Positions 44,627-54,139 of a DNA stretch of 64,000 nucleotides are shown here, piece after piece (the first letter of the stretch is position 1; each line of letters begins with the position of its first letter). Under the pieces are notes generated by a model. That model did no database searches, was not told where the DNA came from, and saw only the letters and a program-made list of their open reading frames with translations. The stretch lies in contig NZ_CP150276.1 in NCBI RefSeq assembly GCF_037977235.1, forward strand, positions 3,906,001 through 3,970,000, given 5' to 3'. Position numbers and translations under genes: made by a program. This stretch comes from Paenibacillus sp. FSL K6-0276. Lineage in GTDB: Bacteria > Bacillota > Bacilli > Paenibacillales > Paenibacillaceae.

Positions 44627-44994
44627 ATGAATATAATTTCCTTTCTAATTTATTGCGTTGTAGCTACATTTACACCCGGCCCTGCCAATATTGTTATTCT
44701 TTCTTCCGCGCAGCATTCCGGGGCTAAGAAATCTATGAGCTATGTATACGGGGCCACGATGGCTTTTGGATTATTGCTTATCCTTTCTACCCTGCTGAAC
44801 CGTGTTCTGGTTGAGGTCATTCCTAATATCCTGATCATTATGCAAGTCATTGGGAGTTTATATATGCTCTACCTTGCTTATAAAATCTTTAAGATAGGTT
44901 CAATGGAAGACTAGCCGATCTAACTCATTTGAACCGGCATTTTAAGAGTGTGTTTGGCATAACTGCACATGAATACAGGTCACAGCTACTTTGA
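44627..44994 (+). pseudogene. LysE-AraC deletion chimera
   Basis: The first 95 codons encode the N-terminal half of a LysE/RhtB amino-acid exporter (MNIISFLIYCVVATFTPGPANIVILSSAQHSGAKKSMSYVYGATMAFG..., GSLYMLYLAYKIFKIGS), stopping at 44912. In another frame the DNA continues as ADLTHLNRHFKSVFGITAHEYRSQLL, the C-terminal helix of an AraC-family regulator, to TGA 44992-44994. An AraC gene beside a LysE gene is a common arrangement, and a deletion seems to have fused the two remnants near 44900. AGGAGG-like GGAGGTC precedes ATG 44627. Confidence 0.7.
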
Positions 44995-45022
44995 GCTGAA
45001 GTATCCTTTTTAAAATCGTGAT

Positions 45023-46165
45023 TTATAGTATTTGACCATCCACCATTGTCCAGCGCACTTTAAATTCATCATCCAAGAGGACCAGGTCAGCATCAAAACC
45101 AGATGTTATTGCTCCCTTATGTTGAAGTCCAAGAATATTAGCCGGCGTAGTCGAAGCCATCTGTACGGCATCTATCAAGGGAATTCCGGTCTCGACAGTA
45201 TAACGTAAGGCTTCATTCATGGTAACTGTACTGGAAGCCAGTGTTCCATCCTCCAATCTCGCTATCCCCTCGGATACTGTAACATGATGGCCTCCAAATA
45301 AATAATTTCCATCACCCAACCCCATGGCTTGCAAAGCATCTGTAATTAAGACCATTCCTTCCGGTCCTTTCAGGTTATGCATCAATCGAATAATAGCAGG
45401 ATGCAGATGGACATTGTCTACAATAGCTTGAAGACTAACATGATTCTCTTCAAAAGCAGCCACGATTACCCCTGGATCTCGGTGATGGATCGGTCGCATG
45501 CCATTAAAACAATGCGTAACATGACTTGCCCCCGAGGCAAAGGCTTGTTTAGCTTCCTCATAAGTAGCATCCGAATGAGCGATCGCTATAACAACTCCCT
45601 TTTCTTTCAGAAAGGAAATAAGCTCCATCCCTCCCGGCAGCTCCGGAGCAATTGTAACCATCTTAATGAGTGAACCAGCTTCTTGAAAAATGAGCTTCAT
45701 TTCCTCTAAGTTGGGATGCCGCAAATACTTTTCGTTCTGCATTCCTTTTCGCTTCGGGTTCAGATAAGGTCCCTCCAAGTGAATGCCTGCAATCTTTGCT
45801 CCCACTTCATGTCCTATCACACGTTTAACACTACGAATCATTTCTAAAAGATCTTCCAACGTAGAACTCACAGATGTTGCTAGAAATGAGGTACATCCAG
45901 ATGCAGCACAAGCACTTGAAACCTCTTGAATACTCTTTTCAGTACCGTCCATCATATCAAAACCATTGGCGCCATGAATATGAACATCTATCATCCCGGG
46001 TACTAACAAATGGCCACCGCCATCCATCCGTTCATATTGTCCCTCTGGAATCGAAAAATCCTCTGTATCTATCTTCATGATTTTCCCTTCAGAAATCCAC
46101 ACATTAGCCGCTGGAACAATACGATTCTGAAGCACCACTTGTACATTTTGCAGAATATATGACAT
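45023..46165 (-). CDS. nagA: N-acetylglucosamine-6-phosphate deacetylase
   Basis: 380 residues. VPGMIDVHIHGANGFDMMDG with the HxH metal site, GIHLEGPYLNPKRKGMQ (metal-binding Glu), AIAHSDATYEEA, SHVTHCFNGMRPIHHRDPG, DNVHLHPA and LITDALQAMG with the catalytic Asp. It converts GlcNAc-6-P to GlcN-6-P, feeding amino sugars into glycolysis or wall synthesis. GAGGAGG lies 6 bp before ATG 46165. It follows a DeoR-family regulator by 23 bp. No nagB is in the window. Confidence 0.95.
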   Translation of the reverse strand: MSYILQNVQVVLQNRIVPAANVWISEGKIMKIDTEDFSIPEGQYERMDGGGHLLVPGMIDVHIHGANGFDMMDGTEKSIQEVSSACAASGCTSFLATSVSSTLEDLLEMIRSVKRVIGHEVGAKIAGIHLEGPYLNPKRKGMQNEKYLRHPNLEEMKLIFQEAGSLIKMVTIAPELPGGMELISFLKEKGVVIAIAHSDATYEEAKQAFASGASHVTHCFNGMRPIHHRDPGVIVAAFEENHVSLQAIVDNVHLHPAIIRLMHNLKGPEGMVLITDALQAMGLGDGNYLFGGHHVTVSEGIARLEDGTLASSTVTMNEALRYTVETGIPLIDAVQMASTTPANILGLQHKGAITSGFDADLVLLDDEFKVRWTMVDGQIL

Positions 46166-46188
46166 AAATATCCTCCTCTGTTTCGTTA

Positions 46189-46974
46189 TCAGTCTTGCTC
46201 TCGAGCCTCTTCAGTTTCTTCTGGACATTCAATAACTGTGATGTTCTTCTGATCTAGAACTTCTCTGATCTCACTTGGGAGTTCTCGATCGGTAATTAGA
46301 ATATCAATGCAATCAAAGTCTAGACGGAAAAATGATTTGCCAATAAATTTGGTGTGATCAGCCACTAAGATGACTTGATCTGATCTTCGGGCCATTTCTC
46401 TCTTCACCCGTACATCTTCTTCATATGGATAGTAGAGTCCATCAGCACGGATCGCGGATGCTCCAATAAAAGCTTTATCAGCACGGATTTCACTAAGTTT
46501 ATCGATAATAGAAGGACCATATAACAAGCGGTTTTTCACATTCAAGTAACCACCAAGAACATAAATTTGCAGATCCTCCCGCTTTGACAAGATCCCTACG
46601 TTATCTATCGAGTGCGTGACAACCGTAATATCCTTCGCGCTGATCTGTTCTGCTACAAACTGTACAGTGGTGGATACATCTAAAATCACAGTCTCATGAT
46701 CTTGGATTAGCTGCGCCGCAGTCTTCCCTATTCTCTGCTTACTCTCAGATTCATCGATCAATCGATCCTGATAAGATAACAATTCTTTTTGTAACTCAGG
46801 CATCGATACCCCTCCATGAGTTCGGATCACTACGCCTTCTTGTACTAATCTAACAATATCCCTACGAGAGGTATCTCTGGATACTTCAAATTGCGTACAG
46901 ATCTCTTGAACACTCATCGATTGGTGTTGTTTCAAATATTCAAGTATTTTTAACAATCTCTCCTCTTGATACAT
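46189..46974 (-). CDS. DeoR-family regulator of the nagA operon
   Basis: About 261 residues. An N-terminal DeoR helix-turn-helix (RLLKILEYLKQHQSMSVQEICTQFEVSRDTSRRDIVRLVQEGVVIRTHGGVSMP) and a C-terminal phosphosugar-sensing domain (TVVTHSIDNVGILSKREDLQIYVLGGYLN, DKAFIGASAIRADGLYY, LVADHTKFI). Adjacent ATGs at 46977 and 46974 follow AGGAGGTGG; 46974 has the better spacing. It probably represses itself and nagA until an amino-sugar phosphate binds. Confidence 0.9.
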   Translation of the reverse strand: MYQEERLLKILEYLKQHQSMSVQEICTQFEVSRDTSRRDIVRLVQEGVVIRTHGGVSMPELQKELLSYQDRLIDESESKQRIGKTAAQLIQDHETVILDVSTTVQFVAEQISAKDITVVTHSIDNVGILSKREDLQIYVLGGYLNVKNRLLYGPSIIDKLSEIRADKAFIGASAIRADGLYYPYEEDVRVKREMARRSDQVILVADHTKFIGKSFFRLDFDCIDILITDRELPSEIREVLDQKNITVIECPEETEEAREQD

Positions 46975-47006
46975 CATGCCACCTCCTAAAGCCATCATAA
47001 GTCTTT

Positions 47007-47056
47007 TTATAAGTACTTACAAGCATTAAACAAATAATAATAAGTAGTTATAAGTA
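47007..47056. promoter_or_regulatory. Direct repeats upstream of the DeoR gene
   Basis: TTATAAGTA occurs at 47007-47015 and 47048-47056, with related AAGTACTTACAAG and TAAGTAG sequences between, 33-82 bp upstream of the regulator start. DeoR-family proteins often bind spaced repeats of this kind, so autoregulation is likely. Confidence 0.45.
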
Positions 47057-47093
47057 ATGATGTACAACTTATCTTCATTGATATTCGCAATAA

Positions 47094-47135
47094 AAAGACG
47101 TTAGCCAGATGAATAAACATCCGGTAAACGTCTTT
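47094..47135 (-). terminator. Terminator of the dinB-like gene
   Basis: A 9-bp stem (AAAGACGTT 47094-47102 with AACGTCTTT 47127-47135), a 24-nt loop and a short T tract on the minus strand, just past the stop. Confidence 0.7.
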
Positions 47136-47139
47136 AATT

Positions 47140-47622
47140 TCACTCCACAGTGCGATCCCAACTCTTTTGTATCTTCCGAATAAAAACAATTTGCCCCACG
47201 TGATAAGCATTATGTGTCGTTACATTGCCCAATACTTCCCACCACTGACTGCCTTGGAATCCTTGAACATCAGCTTCCAATTGTTCTTTCGTAATCAGTT
47301 CCTGCCAACGTAAAAGAACTTCTAAAAGTTGTTTTTGAAGTTCTTCGAACGTTACACCTTCTGCAACGACAAAGGTATTATTATTACTATCCACTGGAGG
47401 AACCGCATGGACACTCTCTTCTTTATACCTTGTTTGCCAAGTTTCATTCCAGTAGAGCAGATGCTGCACAATCTCAGCAATACTATTGCTTTCTTCCGTT
47501 ACCTTCCAAAAAGCTTCCTCTTCACTTAAGTCTTTTACGGCTACCGCAAAGGGCACATACCAACTTGGATCATTCGCATTAGCTAGCAACTGGTTAGCCA
47601 GAACATCATAAGCATGAAACAT
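47140..47622 (-). CDS. DinB-family protein
   Basis: 160 residues forming the four-helix DinB/YfiT fold. The putative metal ligands are the His in IAEIVQHLLYWNETW and the two His in VTTHNAYHVGQIVFIRK. Members include thiol transferases and uncharacterised stress proteins; activity here is unknown. GGGGTG precedes ATG 47622. The next gene upstream on the strand is selO, 38 bp away, so they may be cotranscribed. Confidence 0.87.
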   Translation of the reverse strand: MFHAYDVLANQLLANANDPSWYVPFAVAVKDLSEEEAFWKVTEESNSIAEIVQHLLYWNETWQTRYKEESVHAVPPVDSNNNTFVVAEGVTFEELQKQLLEVLLRWQELITKEQLEADVQGFQGSQWWEVLGNVTTHNAYHVGQIVFIRKIQKSWDRTVE

Positions 47623-47660
47623 CCCTACTTCACCCCATTATTTAGATAATTATGAGCAAT

Positions 47661-49127
47661 TCAGGTACCGCAGAACGTACGATATGGATGTGTGGATTCC
47701 TCAGAAGGTGCCGAGTATTCATCTTGTTCAGGGGAATAAGCGTATGGGTTAGAAAGAGCTTTAAGCAACCGCTCCATCACACCATATTCTTCCCGTTGTA
47801 CCGCCGCCTCAAGTGCTTCTTCTACACGATGATTCCGTGGAATAATCGCAGGATTGCTGCTGCGCATTAGCTCTTGCGAAGCATCTTTAGATTGCTGCTG
47901 TCTGTTAAGTCTAGCCTGCCACAGCTTATTCCATTGAGTAAATTCAGGTGTGCCAAACAGAGAAGTATCTTCCATTTTCTCTAAGGTTAAGGCATGGAAA
48001 GTATTGGTATAATCCGCCCGATATTTTCGCATCAATTCTAGCAGGTCTTCAATAAGCGCTACATCCTCTACCTCTTCGTTGAAGATTCCGAGCTTCGCTC
48101 TCATTCCAGTGAGCCAATGATGGTAAGACCGCTCTTTAAAACCTGCAATCTCCTCTTCAGCAAGCTTGATCGCCTGTTCCTGATCCTCATCCAGCAGTGG
48201 CAGGAGAGTCTCCGCGAATCTCGTGAGATTCCAAGCGGCAATACCCGGCTGATTACCATATGCATAACGACCCTGCTGGTCAATGGAGCTGAATACCGTC
48301 TCAGGATCATAGACATCCATGAAGGCGCAAGGTCCATAATCAATCGTTTCCCCGCTAAGCGCCATGTTGTCGGTGTTCATCACACCGTGAATAAACCCTA
48401 CCAGCTGCCATTTGGCAATCAGTTCGGCCTGACGCCCAATCACTTCCCGAAGTAGGAAAAGATAACGGTTCTCCTCAGAATCAGCTTCCGGATAATGTCT
48501 TTGTAGTGTGTAATCAGCCAGAGTACGGAGATCCTCCACAGTACCCCATGCTGCAACATATTGAAAGGTTCCAACCCGTAGATGACTGGCAGCCACACGC
48601 GTCAAAATGGCACCCGGTTGCTCAGTCTCCCTAATAATCGAATCACCCGTTGTTACCACCGCCAAGCTGCGAGTGGTAGGAATACCAAGTCCATGCATGG
48701 CTTCACTGATGATATATTCGCGCAGCATCGGTCCAAGTGCCGCTCGACCATCACCCCCACGAGAATATGGTGTTCTTCCCGCGCCCTTAAGCTGAATGTC
48801 TACGCGCTCACCTTGGGGAGTGATCTGTTCACCAATCAGCACGGCTCGGCCGTCCCCTAACATCGTAAAATGTCCGAATTGATGTCCAGCATAAGCTTGA
48901 GCAAGCGACACAGTACCTTCAGGAACTTCATTACCCGCAAGAATCTGAACACCATCCTTACTATGTAATGCTGTACTATTCAACCCTAGAGTAGTAGCCA
49001 ATGGTTCATTAAGAATAATCAATTCCGGCTTACGCACAGGAGTTGGCTTGATTCGTGTAAACATTGATTCCGGCAGATGAGCATAACTGTTCTCAAAGTT
49101 CCATCCTAAACCTATCTTCTCCGTCAT
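47661..49127 (-). CDS. selO: Protein adenylyltransferase SelO (YdiU family)
   Basis: 488-residue pseudokinase-like enzyme that transfers AMP to protein side chains. [21 protein letters not shown] at the start, [79 protein letters not shown], and the nucleotide/metal region [29 protein letters not shown] are all intact. The C terminus ends ...YRTFCGT, typical of the family (the Sec/Cys near the end of eukaryotic SelO is represented here by Cys). AAAGGAG lies 6 bp before ATG 49127. Linked to redox-stress control of metabolic enzymes. Confidence 0.93.
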   Translation of the reverse strand: MTEKIGLGWNFENSYAHLPESMFTRIKPTPVRKPELIILNEPLATTLGLNSTALHSKDGVQILAGNEVPEGTVSLAQAYAGHQFGHFTMLGDGRAVLIGEQITPQGERVDIQLKGAGRTPYSRGGDGRAALGPMLREYIISEAMHGLGIPTTRSLAVVTTGDSIIRETEQPGAILTRVAASHLRVGTFQYVAAWGTVEDLRTLADYTLQRHYPEADSEENRYLFLLREVIGRQAELIAKWQLVGFIHGVMNTDNMALSGETIDYGPCAFMDVYDPETVFSSIDQQGRYAYGNQPGIAAWNLTRFAETLLPLLDEDQEQAIKLAEEEIAGFKERSYHHWLTGMRAKLGIFNEEVEDVALIEDLLELMRKYRADYTNTFHALTLEKMEDTSLFGTPEFTQWNKLWQARLNRQQQSKDASQELMRSSNPAIIPRNHRVEEALEAAVQREEYGVMERLLKALSNPYAYSPEQDEYSAPSEESTHPYRTFCGT

Positions 49128-49236
49128 ATTATCTCCTTTGTTATACCATCAGTCTAAGCCTTCATGATCTCAGAATAAATTATGTTAAAATTTAATGCAA
49201 ATCTTCGCGATGACATATGCCCTTACCGAATAGTTA

Positions 49237-49283
49237 CAAAAACCGCCCGGTCTCCTGCCATTTTGTACAGGGAACCGGGCGGT
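49237..49283 (-). terminator. Terminator after the cysteine-desulfidase-like gene
   Basis: A 10-bp GC-rich stem (49242-49251 with 49274-49283) followed by five T on the minus strand, about 45 bp after the stop. Confidence 0.88.
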
Positions 49284-49325
49284 CTTAAATTATGATGTCC
49301 TATATGTTTTCAACTAATTCGGAAG

Positions 49326-50615
49326 CTACTTCGCTCCACCTTTGGAGAGCATGATATTCAGAATAGTCTTGTCAGTATCCGCCAGACCTTCCTGAACCAG
49401 TCGCTCCATGTTGCGGATAGTGTCTTCCACCTCTTCGAAAATAACTCCATCTTTGGTGGTAGGAGCAATATTGTTCATAGCCAGTGTAGCTGCCTGAATC
49501 GCCGTATTGGTAGAGGTGGAAATCTTCAACGCGCAGGTTGAATTCGCACCGTCGCAGATCATGCCTGACAAAGAAGCTATCGTATTCTGTATCCCATGCT
49601 TGATCTGCTCAAGACTGCCGCCCATGAGATAAATGATCCCACTATTCGCTCCTACTCCACCTGCAATCCCTGAACCACATAAAGGCGACAACCGCCCGAT
49701 ATAATGCTTGATATGCACAGTGACCAGATTGCTCAGTGCAAGCGCCCGAGCCAGCGTCTCTTCATCCTTACCGAGCAATTCCGCCAGAGATATAACGGGC
49801 AGTGTACAGGCGATGCCCTGATTGCCGCTACCCGCTGTTGTCATCACAGGCATTGCGCTGCCATCCATTCGAGCATCTGAAGCCGCAGCCGTGGCTGCGA
49901 TAATTCTGTTCGCTACATCATTACCGAACAGATTCACAGCAGATTGCTGGTTCATCTTCTTACCTACTTGCAAGCCATAATCACCACGAAGTCCCTCATC
50001 GGAGATCGCTTTATTCATCCGAGCGCCTTCCAATAGGAAGCTAAGGTCTGAAAAAGGAGCCGTACTTATAAACTCGAAAATCCGGTCAACAGAGCCTTCA
50101 TAGGCTTCAGTATCGGAAAGACCAGGCTTCCCACAGTCGGCTTTAGACTTCTTGGGTGTCACTTTCTTCCCGTCCAAAGCCAGATATTCTATATAAGTGT
50201 GCTCCTTAGCAAGGATGGCAGTCGCCGTATGGTTTTCTGTCTTCACATGGGCTTCAATATATAACTTCTCAGGAGTGTCCTTTATCTCCACTTTTAGCAG
50301 TTTTCGATCAAGCAGGTCATTAGCCATCTTCAGCTCATCCTGAGTCAAGCCTGACAGAATTTCTAGTTCCTTGTGAGAGCGTCCGACCACCGCTCCAAGC
50401 GCTGCTGCGATTGGTAGGCCTGTCTGGCCTGTCCCGGGAATACCTACTCCCATTGCATTCTTGATAATATTACCGCTGAGATGCAGCTGAATCCCCGTAA
50501 TCTCTTCCTCGAGAAGCTCTGCCGCCAAGGAGACGGCATACGCAACTGCAATCGGCTCCGTGCAGCCTTCTGCCGGTACGATTTCCTTGTGTAAAATTTC
50601 CAATAAGTTGCTCAT
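49326..50615 (-). CDS. L-cysteine desulfidase / serine dehydratase alpha family protein
   Basis: 429 residues of the UPF0597 (YhaM/CyuA) family. EIVPAEGCTEPIAVAYAVSLAAE, GIPGTGQTGLPIAAALGA, and the cluster-binding region SGNQGIACTLPVI, SPLCGSGIAGGVGANSGIIYLMGG and MICDGANSTCALKIS supply the conserved cysteines for an oxygen-sensitive [4Fe-4S] cluster. Relatives break cysteine to pyruvate, H2S and ammonia, or act on serine. It stands alone with its own terminator. Confidence 0.85.
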   Translation of the reverse strand: MSNLLEILHKEIVPAEGCTEPIAVAYAVSLAAELLEEEITGIQLHLSGNIIKNAMGVGIPGTGQTGLPIAAALGAVVGRSHKELEILSGLTQDELKMANDLLDRKLLKVEIKDTPEKLYIEAHVKTENHTATAILAKEHTYIEYLALDGKKVTPKKSKADCGKPGLSDTEAYEGSVDRIFEFISTAPFSDLSFLLEGARMNKAISDEGLRGDYGLQVGKKMNQQSAVNLFGNDVANRIIAATAAASDARMDGSAMPVMTTAGSGNQGIACTLPVISLAELLGKDEETLARALALSNLVTVHIKHYIGRLSPLCGSGIAGGVGANSGIIYLMGGSLEQIKHGIQNTIASLSGMICDGANSTCALKISTSTNTAIQAATLAMNNIAPTTKDGVIFEEVEDTIRNMERLVQEGLADTDKTILNIMLSKGGAK

Positions 50616-50718
50616 ATATGCATTTCCCCCTCTCTCTCCCTCTCGGAGTCATTTCTATATAGTAACTCAGAGTGAAGTTTCAGGGAATCCTTTTTCTTGT
50701 CTGGCAGCTTGTCATAGA

Positions 50719-51426
50719 TCAACATCTTACATGTTTGCGTTTAAAACCAACCCGTCCTTTGTCGACTGCCTTTAGAATATTTTCGTAAGCGTGAATAAAT
50801 TTGCTTTTTGCCTTATCCTTATTGACTTCAACCGGGCCTACAGTCCTTGCGGTCTCACTTGCCTTATCATGAAGAGGTGAATAAGATACGGCCACTGTAT
50901 ATAAAAAATTGTTCATTGAATATTGAGTACGTTCTGGAGAATCATGAATCGTATTTTCCAACATCTCAAGCATACTCGCAAGTTTGCTTTCGGAAAATTC
51001 AACGTCCGGCCGACTGCCAAGCAGCCAGCAGTAACAGCTCCAGCCCGCTGACATTCTTAGCTCTTCACCGCTCGCGATCCATTTATCGGCAACTTCTTGT
51101 GCAATATCCGCTTCTGCCAAGGTTACTGCAACAACAAAGTCGGACAGCATATAAAAATAAGCCGCATCCATCCATCGATCATAATCCGCTTCCGTCATTG
51201 CATTGGGATCAGCAATAATTCCGGCAAAATACATCGCGTCGTAGTTCCCTGTCGTGTAAAGCTGCTCAGCTAGAGGCTGATTTATTTTGGTTTTCTTGAA
51301 GATTGGCTTCATAGCTCCGGTAGCCACACCATAAAGCGGTTCCTTTGCTCCATTGGACATATATATTTTCTTGGTTCGTTCCTTGCCGAGCGCTTCAAGC
51401 TCCTGCATGACCATTTCTAGATTCAT
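50719..51426 (-). CDS. DNA alkylation repair (AlkD-like) protein
   Basis: 235 residues, all-helical HEAT-like repeats (LAEQLYTTGNYDAMYFAGIIADPNAMTEADYDRWMDAAYFYMLSDFVVAVTLAE, DKWIASGEELRMSAGWSCYCWLLG), and the final VGPVEVNKDKAKSKFIHAYENILKAVDKGRVGFKRKHVRC, which fits the AlkD-like alkylation repair family. Members bind alkylated DNA through a helical solenoid; some are glycosylases and others only structural relatives. AAGGAAGTG precedes ATG 51426. Confidence 0.8.
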   Translation of the reverse strand: MNLEMVMQELEALGKERTKKIYMSNGAKEPLYGVATGAMKPIFKKTKINQPLAEQLYTTGNYDAMYFAGIIADPNAMTEADYDRWMDAAYFYMLSDFVVAVTLAEADIAQEVADKWIASGEELRMSAGWSCYCWLLGSRPDVEFSESKLASMLEMLENTIHDSPERTQYSMNNFLYTVAVSYSPLHDKASETARTVGPVEVNKDKAKSKFIHAYENILKAVDKGRVGFKRKHVRC

Positions 51427-51648
51427 TGTTTAACACTTCCTTTTTCAAAGTTCTTTTCCCAAGTTATCTTAGGTTTGTACTAGCTAAAGAAAGTGTACTG
51501 TATGAGTTTCCTTGTCGCAAGCCAAGTTTCTTTCAGACTGCCTGAATTTACCGGTTCTTATTACAAAAAAGGAGCATCTCCTTTGACATACCACTTCATA
51601 AATCACCGCTTTGTGATACTCAACTACATGAAATCCTTATGGGTACGC

Positions 51649-51680
51649 AAATAACCACCTATATTATAAGGTGGTTATTT
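51649..51680 (-). terminator. Hairpin overlapping the end of the DUF5107 fragment
   Basis: A perfect 12-bp stem (51649-51660 with 51669-51680). It overlaps the stop codon of the DUF5107 fragment, so the fragment was joined directly to a pre-existing terminator. The T tract is short. The rest of 51427-51648 is empty. Confidence 0.55.
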
Positions 51681-51995
51681 CTTTTTGAAGTATGTAGTGC
51701 TTGTAATCGAATGATCCTCGTATATTCTAAGAAATTCGTTGCCCTTATCATCCATCAACTTGGCAGCATGCACAGGTGATGCAGTCGTAAAGGTATGACC
51801 TACCTGACCCACATTCCATTCGATCCCTCCAGAGAACCAAGCGTTAAGAATAGCTAAATTAGCCGGTTGAAAGACTGGGTTTGTATACAGAATATCTTTA
51901 TTCGTACGTTTATCTTTAAGCGAATAGAGTCTACCCCCATATTCAGGTAAAAAGACTGCTTTCAATACGTCATTTTCCAATACAATCGACTTCAT
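51675..51995 (-). pseudogene. DUF5107 protein, N-terminal fragment
   Basis: About 106 residues from ATG 51995: KSIVLENDVLKAVFLPEYGGRLYSLKDKRTNKDILYTNPVFQPANLAILNAWFSGGIEWNVGQVGHTFTTASPVHAAKL..EFLRIYE, the start of the mutarotase-like DUF5107 domain of large TPR proteins linked to sugar ABC transporters. The protein ends abruptly at TTYFKKK, where relatives run for several hundred more residues. A deletion remnant. Confidence 0.8.
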
Positions 51996-53011
51996 GACGA
52001 TTGGCTTTCTTTCACGTGTATATCGATCTTGCAAGCGATAAGGTAAATATCTCCCACCAGTATGTTGAATGTTGCAAATAATGAGGAAATAACTACACAT
52101 ATAACTGCAATTAAGAACATTTCATTTCTTATCGTTATAGATCCCATGTTCAAGTAGGCTTGCAGAATTAAACCAATTACATTCCAATGAAGTACCTCAT
52201 TATATGTATTCACGAAAAAGTAGGGCTCCGTTGTAAGCATTACTGTCCCCGTCTCCTTACGGGAGTTTATTAAGTCATTTAATGTACGATTAGATTCCAA
52301 ATCTTTATCTGATTGAAACAAGTGATTGTTACTCGTCAATATTTCTCCTGAATCGTTCATGATGATTTGTTCACTACCCTGTCCCATATTAATGCTTCCA
52401 AATAAAATCTGTGAGAATAGATTCTCATCAATACCCATAATCACAAACCCCACGGTTTCACCCGAACCGTATGAAAGTGGAATCCTTCTAGCCAATGAAA
52501 GGATATTATCACCGGCTGCCGTATGGGCTGTAGTCCAAATATCCGCACTTTTGTTCTGTTTGGCTTGAGCAAATATTCGTTGTTTATCCTCTGTAGTAAG
52601 TTCTTCATACCCATAATCGTAGAGAACTTGTCCATTATTAGTGAGAATCTGTAATGTTTTGATCGTAGCAAACAACCAGAATTTATCGCTTAACACAGTA
52701 TCTTCAAACTTCTTGTGTATACTACTAATATCAAGATCACTCAATCTATTGTAGCGGAGCAGTGCTTGCTGGATATCTCCATTCAACATGATTTGATCGG
52801 CGAAAGTCTCATATTTGGCCACTTCTGTTCCTATCTTGCTTCCTAGCAAGCGTAATATATCATTTACAAATGTAGTTGTTTTAGAGGTAATCGCTTCATT
52901 CGATTTATGGTAAGCTAGGAAGCCGAAGGTACACAGTGGAATAATAGCAAGTAGCAGAAATGAAATCATTAAGCGTCGCTGAACTTTTGATTTTCGAAGT
53001 AATTTAATCAT
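51992..53011 (-). pseudogene. YesM-type sensor kinase, N-terminal fragment
   Basis: 339 residues: helix 1 (RRLMISFLLLAIIPLCTFGFLAYHKS), an extracellular dCache-like sensor (DVLS..FWLFATIKTLQILTNNGQVLYDYG, DENLFSQILFGSINMGQGSEQIIMNDSGEILTSNNHLF), then helix 2 (MFLIAVICVVISSLFATFNIL). HAMP, His-kinase and ATPase domains are missing; the frame ends 24 residues after helix 2 and runs into the DUF5107 fragment. It can no longer phosphorylate a partner. A cre-like site lies upstream and no ribosome binding site is obvious. Confidence 0.8.
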
Positions 53012-53144
53012 TAGAGTACACTAAAGTTAGATTCATATCGTTAAACCTCCTAACAACAGCTAATTTGAAGTAACTATTCAACAGTGTACAATCTAGAAAA
53101 GTGGAAGGCTGTATACGAGGATTTGTGCCAGAAGATAACCAAAT

Positions 53145-53159
53145 TTGAAAACGCTTACG
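53145..53159. promoter_or_regulatory. cre-like site between sensor fragment and lipase
   Basis: TTGAAAACGCTTACG matches the CcpA consensus WTGNAANCGNWNNCW at all but the last position. It lies 134 bp upstream of the sensor fragment and 129 bp upstream of the lipase gene, so either promoter could be under carbon catabolite control. Confidence 0.5.
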
Positions 53160-53287
53160 TTTGTATTGTAATTGCGAAGACCAATATATTCAATAAAATC
53201 AACTGAATTACCAATTCTAAATACAATGATACAGGAATCAGGAATCTCTCCCTCATCCCCCTAATATAGTTTAGGAAGAAGGGCGGG

Positions 53288-54139
53288 ATGCACGTGGGTA
53301 CCAGAAATGAGCAAGAGCAAAGGGCTATCTTTCTAGCTGCAGTCTGCGGACAGACCTATGCGCAGTTTACAAATACAGACGGCTCGTTCGTCGTTCCTTT
53401 AGATTATCAAATCGTGGATACGATTGAAGCGAGGTCCTTCAGTGATGTATGGGAACGTTTCGGATTTATTCTGGAATCTCCACAAGAGATTATTATTGCC
53501 TTCCGGGGAACTAGCTCGACGACCGATTGGATGTCCAATATTATGGCCTCACAAGAGAGATTCAAATATATTAAAGAAGAAAGCCTTACCCATCGCGGCT
53601 TCACTGCTATCTATTCCTCAGCTCGTGATGGGATTATCTCTACAATCTCTAAGCTATCTCCTGATAAGACCTTATACATTACGGGTCACAGCCTCGGTGG
53701 AGCACTCGCTACTTTATGTTCTATTGATATTGCGGCCAACACCTCTCACACCTCACCTAACCTGTTCACTTATGGTTCCCCACGTGTAGGCGATCCGGAC
53801 TTCATTAATGCTTTTAAACGATATGTCCGGAAGAGTTACCGTTATGCCAATCTCTTTGACGTTGTTACCTACGCGCCTCCACATGTTTTTAAGCTACCTA
53901 AACGGGAAAAGAAGTACTATTACAGTCATGTCCACACCTTTCTATCACTGTCTTTCCAGAATGGATCTGCAAGTGGTAATCATATGATCAGCAATTATTT
54001 CACAGAGCTCTCCAAGCTTCAACCGCAGTACTCCGAGCAGCTATGTTTAACAAATCCTGGATTCTGTCCAGTTGTAAGTAACCCCATCATAAGCGCATCA
54101 ATTCCACCAACTGCACCTCATGTGGAGACAACTTACTAA
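53288..54139 (+). CDS. Class 3 lipase
   Basis: 283 residues, alpha/beta hydrolase of the lipase_3 family. EIIIAFRGTSSTTDWMSNI (oxyanion region), LYITGHSLGGALATLCSID with the nucleophile Ser in GHSLGG, FTYGSPRVGDPDF, LFDVVTYAPP with the acid Asp, and HVHTF/NHMISNYF with the His. No signal peptide is visible, so it may be cytosolic or exported by another route. The last 53 bp overlap the 3' end of the convergent AraC-GH39 gene. Confidence 0.9.
   Translation: MHVGTRNEQEQRAIFLAAVCGQTYAQFTNTDGSFVVPLDYQIVDTIEARSFSDVWERFGFILESPQEIIIAFRGTSSTTDWMSNIMASQERFKYIKEESLTHRGFTAIYSSARDGIISTISKLSPDKTLYITGHSLGGALATLCSIDIAANTSHTSPNLFTYGSPRVGDPDFINAFKRYVRKSYRYANLFDVVTYAPPHVFKLPKREKKYYYSHVHTFLSLSFQNGSASGNHMISNYFTELSKLQPQYSEQLCLTNPGFCPVVSNPIISASIPPTAPHVETTY

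Noticed and set aside
47661..47690. Selenocysteine codon near the SelO C terminus
   Set aside because: The position is a normal Cys codon followed by Gly-Thr and a standard stop; no in-frame TGA or SECIS is needed.
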